Below, one piece after another: positions 12,001-24,708 of a DNA stretch of 64,000 nt. The stretch is taken from NCBI GenBank assembly GCA_013398175.1, contig VZRZ01004357.1:58282-122281 (forward strand), in the 5' to 3' direction. How positions within the stretch are numbered: the first letter of the stretch is position 1; every line of letters begins with the position of its first letter. The notes beneath the pieces are model-generated. The model did no database searches, had not been told where the DNA came from, and saw only the letters and a program-made list of their open reading frames with translations. The position numbers and the translations under genes are program-made. Source of the stretch: Climacteris rufus. Taxonomy: Eukaryota > Chordata > Aves > Passeriformes > Climacteridae.

Positions 12001-13679
12001 CATCAAGCTCTCAAAACTAGCCTTGTAGAACAGAAACCAAAACACTGCTCAGTAGACACTACCACTACATGAGTTTTTAACTAGTCTCCTTAGTAGAGAA
12101 ATAAAATTTTAAAGAAGGAATAGTAGAAATTTTAAAATATCACTTCAGTTCCACTTCCATAAAATGCATAGTTATAAACAAAGATTAAATTATAATCTTG
12201 CACAGATATTTTGCTATAAACATTTCTTTTTAAAATTATATAATTATATAGATCCTTATTATATCTTAGCTAGCGTACTTGTATTCTAGTCAACATTTTG
12301 TTGTTTATATGTATTCAGAAGACGAACAAGTGTAAATTCTATTCTGAAGTCATATAACTAAACCAGTTGTAACAGAAATTTCTATTAGGTTGGTTTTCTT
12401 CAAAGTGTAGGATTTAAAATACCATTGCTACCCTCATTAGCTTTCCAGTGCATGCAAAGACACTTTCAATAAACAGCTAATCCATCAGTAGCTTCCATGT
12501 ATCACTGGAATTTGAGACTCGAGAGATCATATTTCTGGGACCTGGTGAGGATGACAATCAAGTGTCACCATTTGACAGTGTGAATGCCTCATTTCTTTAA
12601 GACTTCAAAAGTCTTGCAAAGCTTCTGTTCAGACATATGTAGCTTAAAGATCCACAACACTCATTCTTGTACTACAAACACTTCATATATTCTGTAAAGA
12701 TATAAGAAATTATCAGCTTTACACTAAAAACAACACCAATACCATTACACATTTTCAGGCTTAAAGCTAACAAGCCATAAAAAAATCATCACTGCCTTAT
12801 AGCAATCAATACTGACACAAAAACATCTTTCATCCATTCATGTGGGCAGCTTGACTGCCATCCATGGAATTATTAAAATTATGTGATAAGAATTTAGCCT
12901 CAATATTTGGAGAACAGTTGTGTTTTGTATCTATAAACCATTCACAAACACAAAATAGAGAATATTAAATTAGTACAGAAAATTTAAGCAAATAAAATCA
13001 GACCACATGAGAAAAAGATCAGTGATTTAAATTGTAATTAAAAGTAGCTTTACAATTTTTCTGAGTTGCTGCCCTTCTCACTTTTAAATTACAAGCCTCT
13101 TTATCTCCAAAACATCCTCAGTTCTAAGTTCTGATGCTAAGTATTGCACTTGATCTGTACTCAGTATCCCTCTAGGTCTTATTTTTTGTAAGGGCTATTG
13201 ACTGGCCAATGACTGAAATTATGACCATATCACTGTGAGTCTGTCACTAACTTCAGTTCTTGTCTCTCATGAAAAGGAGAAAAAAGAGGAAAGCACACCT
13301 GTGGCTCTTGGTGAATGCAGTGGGAGATAAGTAAAAAGGATCTACTCTGATGACTTCAGGCATCAGTGGAAGTCTTCCTTCAATTCCTAAGGTTTTCCTC
13401 TAGGATGACAGTGTAACAAATTTTAATTGCAAAAAATATTTGTATCATTACTCTTTCTGATTTTGACCACTTACTCCTCCTTTTCTATGGACTTTGTTTT
13501 ATTAACTGGACTGATTAAATGTTACAAGTATCTAAATACAACCCAATCCTTTCCACCTCCTCCTACAAGTCCTCAGTGTTTCTCAAGACCATTATCATAT
13601 CAAGGAGACTGATTCTTAAGAAAGAAAAATATGTTAGCAATTACATTAGCACGTTTGCTGATATATTCTTTTTTCCTTA

Positions 13680-13880
13680 GCAGATAACCAGCATGCCAGG
13701 TTGAGAGACATAAGCAGTCTTTTCTGCAACATTATTCTGAGCGGGAGCAGGGCCAGAGCCACGTTTGTGCAATGTGGGCTTCCCTGCCTGGCAATCCTAT
13801 GGCCCTTGAATGACACCCTTTGTTTAAGTCAGAGCCATATGGAGCAGCACTGGGTAATTTTATCATTCAAGAGTGACTCA
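13680..13880. promoter_or_regulatory. Motif-dense, less AT-rich patch; possible conserved non-coding element
   Basis: This block stands out from its AT-rich surroundings and contains CTTTGTT (13818-13824, SOX/TCF type), CATATG, and TGACTCA (13874-13880, AP-1/NRL half-site type). No repeat family was recognised and the open frame across it lacks protein features. Any regulatory role is a guess from motif density. Confidence 0.15.
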
Positions 13881-16800
13881 CTTCTTTAGAAAGGGCAGTT
13901 GGGACACCAGTTAAACTATTACTGTTGATCTAATGCCCCCAAAAAATGCTGATAACATGCCTTATATTTCCAAGTCCCTGCAACCTCTTATACTTCTGGG
14001 TTTGTTGTTCTGGTTTTTTTTAATTGAATGGCTCAGTAAGGTATGGAACTAGGAAACTGTTATCAAGCTAAAAAGGAAATTATCACATTAGAAACAGGGG
14101 CCTGGGTCAAGTTCCCTTCAGTGTGCCCAGCCTGTTTACATCCTTTCCAGCAAAGCCTTCCAAAAAATGTGCCACTATTAATATGTTACTACTGATAAGA
14201 TTTTGAACCATCACATTACAACAGCATTTTACTGTTTGATATACATGAACTTCTTATCAAGTTAATCCTCATGGCCTTTTATTCATTAAAGTCTCCAACA
14301 GAGATTTGATAACCAACAGCTGAGGATGCAGAATGAGGAAAAAAAGTATGCCTCTGGGGAGGAAAAAAAACCAAAACTAGAACTCTGCTTTTAAGAGAGC
14401 TCTGCCTGGATGGTTAGCTGAACTGAAAAACTCCTGTGTGAGTTGCTCTGGTTTTTGACCACCACAATATTTAATTCAAATCTGAATACCCATTTGTATT
14501 CAGAAGGCATATTCCTATGGGAAATGTCTAGCCTTGCAGTAGTACAACTTGACCCATCATCTTTAAGTGGGTTAGAATTTAATTCTGGAGTGTACAGCCT
14601 CAGATTTAAATGCATAACAATTCTCAGATTAGTTTTTCTTATTTGTTTGCCTCAGCTGTATTTAACCAATGACACTTACCTTCTGTTCTGTAATATATAC
14701 TAACTGAAGGGAAGGGTCAGCCATGTTCTCATTATTTTCTGAGTATGGGCATCTGAAAAAAGAGCCATCCTAGACTGCATTTTTATTTGTTTACATTACA
14801 TCTTCATAAGTCCCTGCAGTGATATGTGAATGCTTACAGAGCATCTCAAATTCCTTCAACTGGGAAAAAAATGGCTAGAAATGTTTCCATATCCCTAGTT
14901 TCTTTCTACAACATTTCAAACATTTATTTTCTTCCTTGACTATTTGTTTTCATGACCCTACAGCCCTTTCAGCAAATTAACAATGCAGTCATCTGTGTAC
15001 CAACCTTAACACACAATGATTTGTAAAAAAGTCATGTTACAACTAACTGCAGATCTAATCAGTGCTGTCAGCTTATTAAAGATTTATTTCTTACTGTATT
15101 GGTTCTAAAATCTTAGTTTTCCTGAAAATGTCACTTATTAATACAGCTAGAGTTGTCAGACATTTTCTTTTTTATGATTTTTTTTACCTTCCTTGAATTT
15201 CTCACCAATCTGTTAATTTATAACTATTATTCTTTGCATATCCCAAAGAGCATGGTCAAGCAAGAGCTTAAGCAGACAGTGCATGAGTTCCTTGGTCAAA
15301 GCATTATCAGCTTACCTTAAAATTTAACCCCATGTGCCTCAGTTTTTCTATCTGAAATTCCATGCAAGAGCCTTGCCAACTTTCTTATTTTGTAGAGACA
15401 TTGTGAAGCATAAACTAAAGAAGCTTCCTGAAGCTCTGGCAGCATAAGTGACTATGAGGGACAGATCTTTCAATTCCTTCTGGAGGACATCATAAAATCT
15501 TTTGCTGGGATCAGGTCTTATTTCCTTGTTGGCAGTCAGAGGTTGTTTTTAAAGTGAGTTCATAAACTGAGGTCAAAAAGTGAAAAATACAAGGCTTTAG
15601 ACATATTGTAAAGTTTTGCCTCCTACAAACACTTCAAAGTAAAAAAATAACATCTTCAAACACTTGGTCTGATCTGCTGCCGACTCCTGTCCAGGCTCCT
15701 GAGGCTCCCAAATTGCTAACAGTACAGCTTTGCTGCTGGGCACGTGTATAACTATTCCAGCTCTGACAACACTAAGCTGCTTAATGTCTTAACTTTGGTG
15801 CAATGCACAGCTCATCACTGCTTTGCCAATCTTGCCCGAAGAAACCTGACCATCCCCTCTTACAGCCCAGGCAGCCAGCTGTTCCTGTCCTCCGTTCCTC
15901 TGGCTAGCAGTTAAAGAGCTCTGTTACCACTCCAGAGATCCAGTTCACTGCCTGATTTAGGGCAAGGATTTAAGTCTGTATTTCTTAGCCTTCAAGACAG
16001 TGAACCAGCTCATTGCTCCTCCTCCCATCTAAGCTGGGTATAAGAAAAGACTGATTAGTGCACAACATCTAATTCCACAACAGACTTCAGAGCTACAAAT
16101 GCCCAGTGGCAAGACACACTTAATTTTAAACCTGGGTTTAGTTACCCATTTCTTTGATAGACACGGAAATAGTATGAAATATAGACCCCAATCTAAAGGC
16201 CTTGTATCTGTCCAGGATTCAGAGGCCAAAATATCTAACTCAAACCTGACGGTGTGTGGATGAAACAACCCAATCACTTTCAGTGCTCTACCACTGTGCC
16301 TGAATTCCCAGTACAAGTCTACCTCACTCACTTGTGTTAACTGTAGGTACAAGCAAGATCTGAGAAAATACAGGTACCACTGACTTATATTTGGTTGTAG
16401 TACTTGCAGCACTAGTTGTAAAAAATTGAACTAAATGTATGTTCCTAGTATCAAGCAGGATTCCCATGCTGAGTTTTAAAGCTAAAGTCAGTCACTATTT
16501 CTGTTAGTGTAGCTCTCAGGATACTTGGGTTTGTCCTTTCTGCATTTACCCTCACTTATATATAAACATTATAAGCAGATATTTCTGCATATGCATGTTT
16601 ATGTCTAACTAAGTATATGTAGGTACACAAACACACCCCCACACTGACAGAGAAACTCTACTCAAATACCTTCAGTTATTTTTATATCCTTTAAATTAAA
16701 TTGTCATTTTCTGGTGTCTTCCTTGTATATTCCCAGACCTACTGTTTTCCTTTCATTTTATTTTGGTTTGGAAGTACCTTTCTCTAAATTCCCTCATATG

Positions 16801-17924
16801 CTGAACTAGTATTTTACCAGATGATCTTATACATATATAGAATTTTGAGCCAATTAGACCCAGGATTTTTTTTTATGAAGATTTCTAGCCTGTATTTCTG
16901 CACTGTAATTTTGTCATAGCATCTGTTTCTAATCTAAATAGTACTAAAAAGTGACATTAGATTACAATTTTTTGACAAATGCTCAATAAAAAATAGAAAG
17001 GCAATGTCCACCTCCTTCAAAAATAACCAAACTATATTAGCTATTATCACAACCAAATTTCCATATATTAATCTTTTCCCTTGTCTAAATGAATCCCCAG
17101 ATGTCAACACAAATTTTTGGACACACAGTAATATTGACTAAAAATTATACACAAACAAAACTTACTACTTAATTTTAATTTAATGCTCAGTGGTACATTT
17201 ATGTATTTTTTAATTTAATAAAATACTTTTGTATGATGGTGTTAATTTTTAATCAAATTATAATCAAATTACCAAAAGCCATAAAAATATTTACTGGTAG
17301 TAACTCTGTAAGATGAATACATGACAATAGACAGAATAGTAAAAGGTATTGCTGTTGTTTTCAAGAAGTTCTTTCAGTAAAATATGTGAAAGAGTACTTC
17401 AAAGCTCCACTGTGTAAGGCATAGAAATTAGACTAGATAAAATATAAAAATTTTGAATTTTTTAAAAAAGAAAAGCATATATTGGCCAAGCTAAAGAATA
17501 AGTGACCCACTAATATTATTTCTTCTATCTCTTAGGCAAATATAGTCATTTACTTTGCACTTGTCATAGATAAAGTCCAGTACATATAATTTCTACTGGA
17601 AAGGATCTGTTCATTTTCCCGTTTGATCAGACTGAACCCCAAACTGATCCTTGTGGTCTTTCTCCGGTGATACAGTAACACAAAGCCAGGAAAAAGCAGA
17701 CGAATTAACTTAAAAGACAGTGTATCACCTATCGTTTAAAACTAAGGAGAGGTCAGTTTGGAAGGACCTGGATGTCCATACAGGTTTATAATGTTTCTGC
17801 TTCTTCTGCTCCATTGCAACAGAAAGCTGATGCATTTTCAAGCTTCCTCCCCCTTACTACATTCATTCTTCACACAAACAGAAAGATCTTCTTCTCTCCA
17901 ATCGTCAGGTTTTGAGTCAGGCTC

Positions 17925-18241
17925 TTGTCAGTGGTGCCAACAGATAGAATTGGAGGCAATAGGCAGAAATTGAGGCACAGAGAGTTCCATTTGAATATAA
18001 GGAAGAACTTCTCTGTTGGTCAGGTGACCAAGCACTGGAACAGATTGTCCAGACAGGTTGTGGACACACCCTCGCTGGGGATGTTCACGAACAATCTGGA
18101 CACAATCCTGTGACAAGTGCTCTAGGAGCAGAGAGGTTGGACCAGATAACCCAATGTGGTCCCTTTCAACTTCACCCATTCTGTGATTCTGCGATTCTGT
18201 GATTCTGAGATTCTGAGATTCTGTGATTCTGTGATTCTCTG
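17925..18241 (+). mobile_element. CR1 LINE 3' end with long octamer tail
   Basis: The order GGCACAGAGAGTTCCATTTG, AAGGAAGAACTTCTCTGTTG, GACCAAGCACTGGAACAGAT, a GACACACCCTCGCTGGGGAT block, TTGGACCAGAT and GGTCCCTTTCAACTTC follows the 3' end of avian CR1 in sense. It ends in an array of ATTCTGTG-type octamers. It is 5' truncated like most CR1 copies. The short open frames on both strands here (17925-18113, 17928-18179) are remnants of the element, not genes. Confidence 0.92.
18178..18241 (+). repeat. Expanded CR1 tail: about 8 copies of an ATTCTGTG octamer
   Basis: Eight consecutive 8-mers, mostly ATTCTGTG with variants ATTCTGCG, ATTCTGAG and ATTCTCTG, occupy 64 bp. CR1 elements normally end in only a few copies of this octamer, so the array has grown after or during insertion and is a likely polymorphic microsatellite. 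Confidence 0.9.
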
Positions 18242-18359
18242 AATGTAGCTGCAGCTGGAAAGGAGGTATGTTCAGATGCTCTACTCCCCTTCAGGATACA
18301 GCTGCATTATACTGTGCTATTCTGTGAAATGCATTCATGCTTTTATCTTCACTCTCCTG

Positions 18360-18700
18360 AATACTAAACAGTATCTATAACGCTGCTGGAATGCTGGAGG
18401 CACAGAAAGTAGAGCCAGAGACAGCTGTGTTCAAGTTCAGAGGAAAGGAAGGAAGGGGGGCAAGACCCACTTCTTTATTATCTTATATACTCTTTTAGAA
18501 ATCACTAGTCATTGGAGGAAATCAGTTCTTCCTCCTTCAACTACAGTGGTCAAGGAAAATGTCCATCAAAGATCTGTGTCGATGGGAAAGGAATGCATTG
18601 ATAAGATAGTTCTACAATAACATGGCTATGTTTACAGAACAATAACCTTGAGAACTAGCTACTATGGAACTAGTTATTTTTAACAGCAAAGAGTAAGGCA
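18360..18700 (-). mobile_element. Candidate solo LTR of an avian endogenous retrovirus
   Basis: On the minus strand a TATATAA box (18489-18483) is followed within a few bases by AATAAA (18479-18474). A pyrimidine-rich stretch then leads into a region near 18440-18400 resembling a U5. Tight spacing of TATA box and poly(A) signal is typical of short retroviral LTRs. I could not fix the ends or find target-site duplications, and no internal retroviral genes adjoin it. Confidence 0.4.
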
Positions 18701-19259
18701 ACATATCTATTTTCAGATTATTTTCTAAATTTAAAAATTACAATTTTTAATTATTTAATTTTTGTTATTGTCCCTTAATTCTTGATAATTTCAAACACTA
18801 ATTAAGAAAAACTGTGCTGATTTTCAGACTGTACTGAAGGAAGACCATATTCTTATATAGATCTAATACTGTCTAAAGGGATGCTGAATTGGAGAAATAT
18901 ATTCAGATTAATTCTTGAAACCTTTAGGTAATGATGACATATCATAATGACAAGGAAGGTGTGCTTTATAGTAGAATATTGGCCATGTTTCCATAAGATT
19001 CTAATGGCACATTTATGCAGTTACACTTTTCTTCAGAAGAGCAGCAGCTGACACTCTCTTTTTGCAGGCACAGCCACCGCTCTCTTCAGAGAGTCAGAAG
19101 ACAGCACAAGGCCTTAGAGAATGAAAAAAAAACCAAACAAAAAAAATGCAGAAATACGATACCCCCTTCAGAGCAACCTCTACTTGGAATCACAATCCTC
19201 ATGGCTTTCATTTGGAATGTGTTAAGAAAAAAAAAAGCAACTTGCAAAAAGTTATTTGA

Positions 19260-19480
19260 ATTTACAAAATCACCTCTGATGAGGTCACCAGCCAAGGTCA
19301 ACCCACGGCAATATCTCCAGTGTTGAGAGAGAACAATGGACCCTCCACTCAGAGCAAGCAGGCAGGCCCGGGCTCCGTGTCTCTGTCTTGACAGATAAGC
19401 AATCCTTGTGGCTTCAAATAAATCACAGCTAGCGGAAAGAGCCACGTCGGATAGGTCTCTCTTCATGTTTTTCTTAGCAG
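19260..19480. promoter_or_regulatory. Candidate regulatory block with SOX, GATA and nuclear-receptor motifs
   Basis: Within about 120 bp there are two AGGTCA half-sites (19282-19287 and 19295-19300, the second as CAAGGTCA), AACAATGG (19332-19339, a canonical SOX core) and CAGATAAG (19392-19399, a canonical GATA site). This combination would suit an endodermal enhancer and SOX17 is the presumed neighbour, but motif co-occurrence alone is weak evidence. Confidence 0.2.
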
Positions 19481-20709
19481 ACTGCCACAGGGAAATACTC
19501 AGATGCTGTAGGATGTCTGTTTACTTAGAAGAGAGTGATCTAAAAAGAAGTGACATACTATAATCTGATCACGCGAGCTGTCTCTAAGCAGTTAGACTGT
19601 CTTATTGGTTTAATGTTATTTTAGGGTTAATATTGCTTTTGGAAATAAGACTTGCTGCTTGAATAACACAGTACATGTTACGCCACATCATCCATGCACT
19701 TATGATGATATCAGAGGCTGTTATAGTCATTGTATCATTTTTGTAAGATTTATAACCTCAAGCTGAACTGAGCTACTCCTCTGCATTTTTGAACTATAAG
19801 AAAAAGAATATGTAATAGGCTTTGTTCAGAGTGTTTTCTAGATACTAGCCCTTAACTTTTATCTCCTGTCAGAAACTGAAGGGAATGGAGGTGAAAAGTA
19901 ATTTTTGTGTGACTCCATTTCAGGGATAAAAAAATAATTTTAAATTAGATACTTCTTTCTTTTTATTGCCATTGATATTCCTTAAATTACAGATTTTCTT
20001 AGAATTTTCTCAGACTAAAAATATAAATTGAGACATAATTTCTAACATACATGGAGTTGTTTATACGGCAATAAATAACAACAAACTTGTTTGCAACTGA
20101 AAATAAAGCTCCTTATCAAGGTATAACCTAAAATACTTCAGAACCAAGAAGGTGAGACGAGAGAGTAATAAGTAATAGCAACATATTTGTACACTACAAA
20201 GGAGTGGATTCAGAATAGGCTCATCTTTATTGTGAGAACCATTTCTACCAGCTTGGCAAACTAATGTGCTGAACAAGAACCATACCAAAGTCCTCTCCAC
20301 ACATGCAAATATCCTCAGGCCCTCAATTCCCATTATTTTGCTTTAATTTTACCATTGTTTTTTGCCCTTCCCTGGTGCAGCTGTGCATTTTCTTAATTTT
20401 AAGCACATCAGAGCTTTATTGAACTGATACATTTTGATCTATCTTTTATCTATCATCAACAATTCTGTTTCATTCTAAATTGCATGTGCTCCTAATCACA
20501 TTACATACACTACATAAATATGCAGGATATATCTTTTTTCTGTGATCAGTTTAAGAGAGAACAGAAGTGTAAATCTCAAAGTTCGAGAACAGGATCATGG
20601 AAGGGATAATAATGACTCATAACTGATCTGCTCTCAACAAGCATATTAAATAGCTAATAATAACAGGGACCTTTTAAAGGGACCAAATTGTTTATATATG
20701 TGCACTCAG

Positions 20710-20766
<57 letters not shown>
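20710..20766 (+). repeat. (GATA)n-(GACA)n microsatellite
   Basis: About eleven uninterrupted GATA units (20710-20754) pass directly into three GACA units. Compound GATA/GACA arrays are common and often length-polymorphic in vertebrates. Confidence 0.97.
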
Positions 20767-20904
20767 TTATTAGATAATAGAAGGGCTTTTTTATCCTGTC
20801 AAGTTCAAAGTCTTAGACCATATCACCTTTTATGTCATATAGCAAAGATATATCCCCTGATCTATTTTAAAAGCACTACTGTCAGGGTGGCAGACAGACA
20901 AGCT

Positions 20905-21695
20905 TATCCATTGGGTGTCCATGTCAAGGTTTTGATAGCAGGGGCTTATAGGGAGGAATGGGAGGAGGCTGAGACTGCCCGGTGCTGGACACAGCTGATT
21001 CCTCCTGGCTTCAACACACCTAACATAGGACACAGCTGAACCCATTATGTTCACACATCGGTGATAACATACTTGAGAAAAGGAAAAACTGCTGGACAGG
21101 CAGGGGAGAAGAAAAAAAAGGGAATGAGAAACAGCAGTGTCTGTGCCAATGTGATAGAAGGAGACAAGGTGCTAGAGATGCTGGAGCAGAAACTCCCCTG
21201 CAGCTGCTTGAAGAGTCCACACTGAAGCAGAGATGTGGATGCGGTCTGGGAAGACCTCATGCCAAAGCAATTCTTTTCCTGTAGGACTGCAGCTCATGGA
21301 AGGACCCACACTAGAGCAGAAGAAAAGTATCAGATGGAAGGAGAGACTGAGAGGACCTGCTATGGACTAACTGCCCTTCACCATCCCTCACTACTCTGCT
21401 TGAGGGATGGGTGGTGTGATCTGAGAGGAGTGAAGTTGCACCCGAAAGAGGGAAAGATGCTGTTTTATTGTTTGTCTTAGTTTCTCACTACCTGAATATA
21501 TCTTCACTGGCAATACATCAAATGCATTTTCCCCAAGTCAGGGCTGTTTTACTCACAGCAGTAATTGGTATGTAGTTTCTCTGACTCTATCTCAACTCAC
21601 CAGTTTTCTCATCCTATTTTCTTCCCCTGCCCCCTGAGGAGGAGTGGGTGAGCAGCTGGGTGGGTGTTTGGCTCTTAGCAGTGACTAACCTACTG
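20905..21695 (+). mobile_element. Solo ERVL-class LTR
   Basis: The order of blocks matches a widespread avian ERVL-type LTR as I remember it: GTCCATGTCAAGGTTTTGAT near the 5' end, GTGATAACATACTTGAGAAA, repeated TGGAGCAGA-type units, GGACCTGCTATGGACTAACT, CCCCAAGTCAGGGCTGTTTT, GTAATTGGTATGTAGTTTCT, ATCTCAACTCACCAGTTTTC, and near the 3' end GAGGAGGAGTGGGTGAGCAG. It is diverged, its poly(A) signal is mutated, and no retroviral coding sequence flanks it, so it looks like a recombined solo LTR. Both ends are approximate. Open frames inside (20830-21480, both strands) are not genes. Confidence 0.75.
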
Positions 21696-24600
21696 CTGCT
21701 CCCCAGGAGAAACACAGATCCCTGAATTCAGAAGAACTGCTTCTCCTCTCTTGTGCAACTCATCTAGATGAAAATCAAGGTGGTTTGTGAGAATTACTGC
21801 CTCATAAATATTCCTTTTCTAAACACAATGCCTGCTAGCAGCAGATGTAGATAAGAGACAAATGAGGCTGAAAATACTTTCTGCTTTAGTTATCTTCAAA
21901 GGAGTCAGAACTAAAATCCTTACCTTATAATAGGAAGTCTTTAGTCACAGCAATATTTCCTTTGGTACTGGTGGATTTCAGACAACCAATCCACAAAATG
22001 ACAGAAACTGTGTCCTTTCACCAAGTAAATGAAACTAATACTGTGGCCAAAGATTTTGGACTCAAAGTTGTCTAAATTGAAACTGTTCAGAGGAAATTCA
22101 GTTCAATGCATTTCAATACAGAACATGCTCAAAAAAACCCTGAAATTGAAGCTTTTAAACACCTTATTCTGTTATTTTCTAAATGAAATTTCAGTTCTTT
22201 GAAGACACTGTTATTTTAGAAACTTACCATATGTTTAAAAGGGTAGAAAAAGAAAAGATCACTATCAAAACAACATATCAAATCATTTAAATGAAATATT
22301 TCAAACTGATCAGAGCTCGTTTTCTTGGTTGGCATCCAATTTTCTTCTTTCCCTCTTTGGAGATTTTAACTCTGGATTCACAGAAAATGAGAAAAAAAGA
22401 CCCAACTGAAATCTCAAAAATGCTCAGATGACAGGAAAAGGCCATTATTGGAGTTTAACAGCATTATGAGCACATCTTAAAAAGTAAATGCTGTTTTTCC
22501 TAACCTTTAAAACAAATATATAAAAATTGCATAACTGGGAGCCTGGCACATGGCAGCTGACATAAGTTGGCCTTACTATCCCAATGCCCAGGGACTTGTT
22601 GCAAATTATAATAATAGAAGACCAAGTGGATCATTCTGTTTGATAATAACCATGCAGTTCAGCTAATGTCTACAAGCAACTCAGCACTACCGATGCATGA
22701 AAAAGTAAACCACTACTTCAGGAGTGTGTAGGTGGAGTAACAGAGATGTCCAAAAGAAAGCCAACAAACATTACTTAGTACTAAAAGTGCTTCTTCAAAA
22801 TGATTAGCACACATTGTCAAAAGAAGGATTAATATTTTCATGCTGATAAACAGGAATGTCTCATTTATACAAAGTACATGTCAAATCACTGTTTCAATCC
22901 TTTCTTCTTTACGTCAATAACTACCCAATACATTTCAATTTTAAAAGGCAACCTTTTCTATTTAAAGAAAATTGAGTTTAAGTTCACATGAAGTCACTGC
23001 ATAGCAAATATGTATTCATCTAAGAAGCCACTACATCCTGCTCAGTTCAGAATCCTAATGTGAAGTTAATGGAGAAATACAGAGAAAAACATCTCTGTCC
23101 TCAAGTTTATGATGAAGTAGTAGCTTTGCATTACCTCAGCTTTTGTTTTGTTATTAGTGTCCTAAAGTAGAAACTCCTATAAGCTTAACCAAATATTCAC
23201 AAAAGAAAGGGTTATATCAAAACAAGCTGTCTCATAGTTACAGAAAAAAAAACCCAAAAGCCTGAGAGATCTGCAACATAAGCAACCCTGTCTGCTATAG
23301 GCAGGCAAAGTTAAGGGAGTTAATTTCAGCAAACAGAAATGCTGATGCAAAATCTGTATAAGGAAAAGAAACCCCTTTGACTTCTCCTCAATCTCCTGCT
23401 GTTTCTTTCTAAAAAGGAGAGATTTGAGTAAAATAATTTACACCAACAGTGAATTTTACCTATTGCTTTCAAGAGCTCTCAACATCTATGAATGAGACTG
23501 ACTTGCAAAAACATGAAGTTTGCAATATTTCTGGAATATATCCTATTGTAAAATGCTCTATGCTGTACAATGCTCAGGTACATTTCCTATCTCAGCCCCC
23601 AGCTCTGGTGAAGACACACCTAAAAACATAAATCTGATAAAAGTTATTTCAGTCATTTGTGATTCTTTATTTGTGCATATTTTTAATATCAGGCTGACAG
23701 AACAGCTAAAAAGGGGCACTTCTGAAATTTCATATAAAACTATTCATGTCACTTAAGTTCATCAAGATATTTATAACTGATGACAGAATTTGCTACTGTG
23801 CTAGAACTGACTCATACTGTCCCCACCCATGCAGTGCCTCTTTTCAGTTTGTCTTTGATGCCTGAGCCTTATCTATGAAACAAACCCATCAATTTCCAGA
23901 CAAAAACTGGAAAGAGATTAGCTCCCTCCCTGCTGAGACAAATTACTTCCCAGTGTACTAACTTGCAAACTTCAACATTTTTCATATGGTTTTTGCTCTG
24001 ACTTGGTCTGTGAAGGAATGTTAGCTTCAAGAGAATTAATACTTCTGTGGCACAAACATAGAACTGCAGCTCAATTTTCAGAATTGATTGGTAACATTAT
24101 TCTTTAACTACATATAATGTAAACAATTATTTACTTCTTTCACATGAATGATCACACTGCTTTTCGAGCCTGGCAAAAAAAGGAAGAAAATTACATTTTT
24201 TGCATCTGTTCAGATTAAGTTGACGCTTAAACTTAGGCTAATGACTTTGGAAACTTAAGTTGTACAGCTGCAAATATATTTATGATTTTACATGTGAACA
24301 TAATAACAGAAGCACAGATCTTATAATCTTCTGGAAATATTCCAGCTTTCTAGCACCCAAGATTCCAGTGCAGACCCCTTTCTCAACTAATATGAATGCT
24401 GTACACATTCTTGCTTTATAAAAGCAGTTATAGGCTATCATTACTCCAAAATAGATGCAAAATTATGTTAGAGCATGCAGTCAAATACACTGAATTACAC
24501 ATACAGAATAAAGAATATTGTTCTCTTTTACATAAAAGAAAGCCAGTACTGGTTAAATCCTTTAATATCCGGAGTAAATTGCCTGTACATCAAAAATTCA

Positions 24601-24705
24601 TTTATTTGTTACAGGTGCCTCTTAAGACATATAAACAAGCAGATATTGGTGTCCATTCAGATCATTAAAAACAGATCATTAAGACATAGTTTGTAAGGGT
24701 TTTGA
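21696..24705. other. AT-rich intergenic DNA, nothing recognised
   Basis: I found no gene, RNA or assignable repeat here. Short frames such as 23449-23631 are unremarkable. Confidence 0.65.
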
Positions 24706-24708
24706 CTG

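Larger units (their letters stand above)
8129..17750. other. AT-rich non-coding sequence upstream of RP1 exon 2 (intron 1 and/or 5' flank)
   Basis: No coding gene, structural RNA or confidently assignable transposon was found here. The non-coding first exon and promoter of RP1 should lie in or beyond this stretch, because exon 2 has a strong acceptor just 5' of the start codon, but I could not place them. Open frames are short and without domain features. Two motif-dense patches, at 11928-12000 and 13680-13880, are listed separately. A mildly GC-richer stretch at 15660-15980 was not recognised. Confidence 0.7.
18700..20905. other. Non-coding sequence without a recognised gene
   Basis: AT-rich sequence with no coding or RNA gene seen. 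A less AT-rich block with several transcription-factor-like motifs at 19260-19480 is listed separately, as is the GATA microsatellite at 20710. The plus-strand frame 19015-19326 and the minus-strand frame 19086-19466 overlap each other here and show no domain features. Confidence 0.7.

Noticed and set aside
17925..18179. Overlapping small frames on both strands
   Set aside because: They lie in the non-coding 3' end of a truncated CR1 element.
18178..18241. Short regular repeats considered as a CRISPR array
   Set aside because: The units are contiguous octamers without spacers and form the known CR1 tail; the genome is that of a vertebrate.
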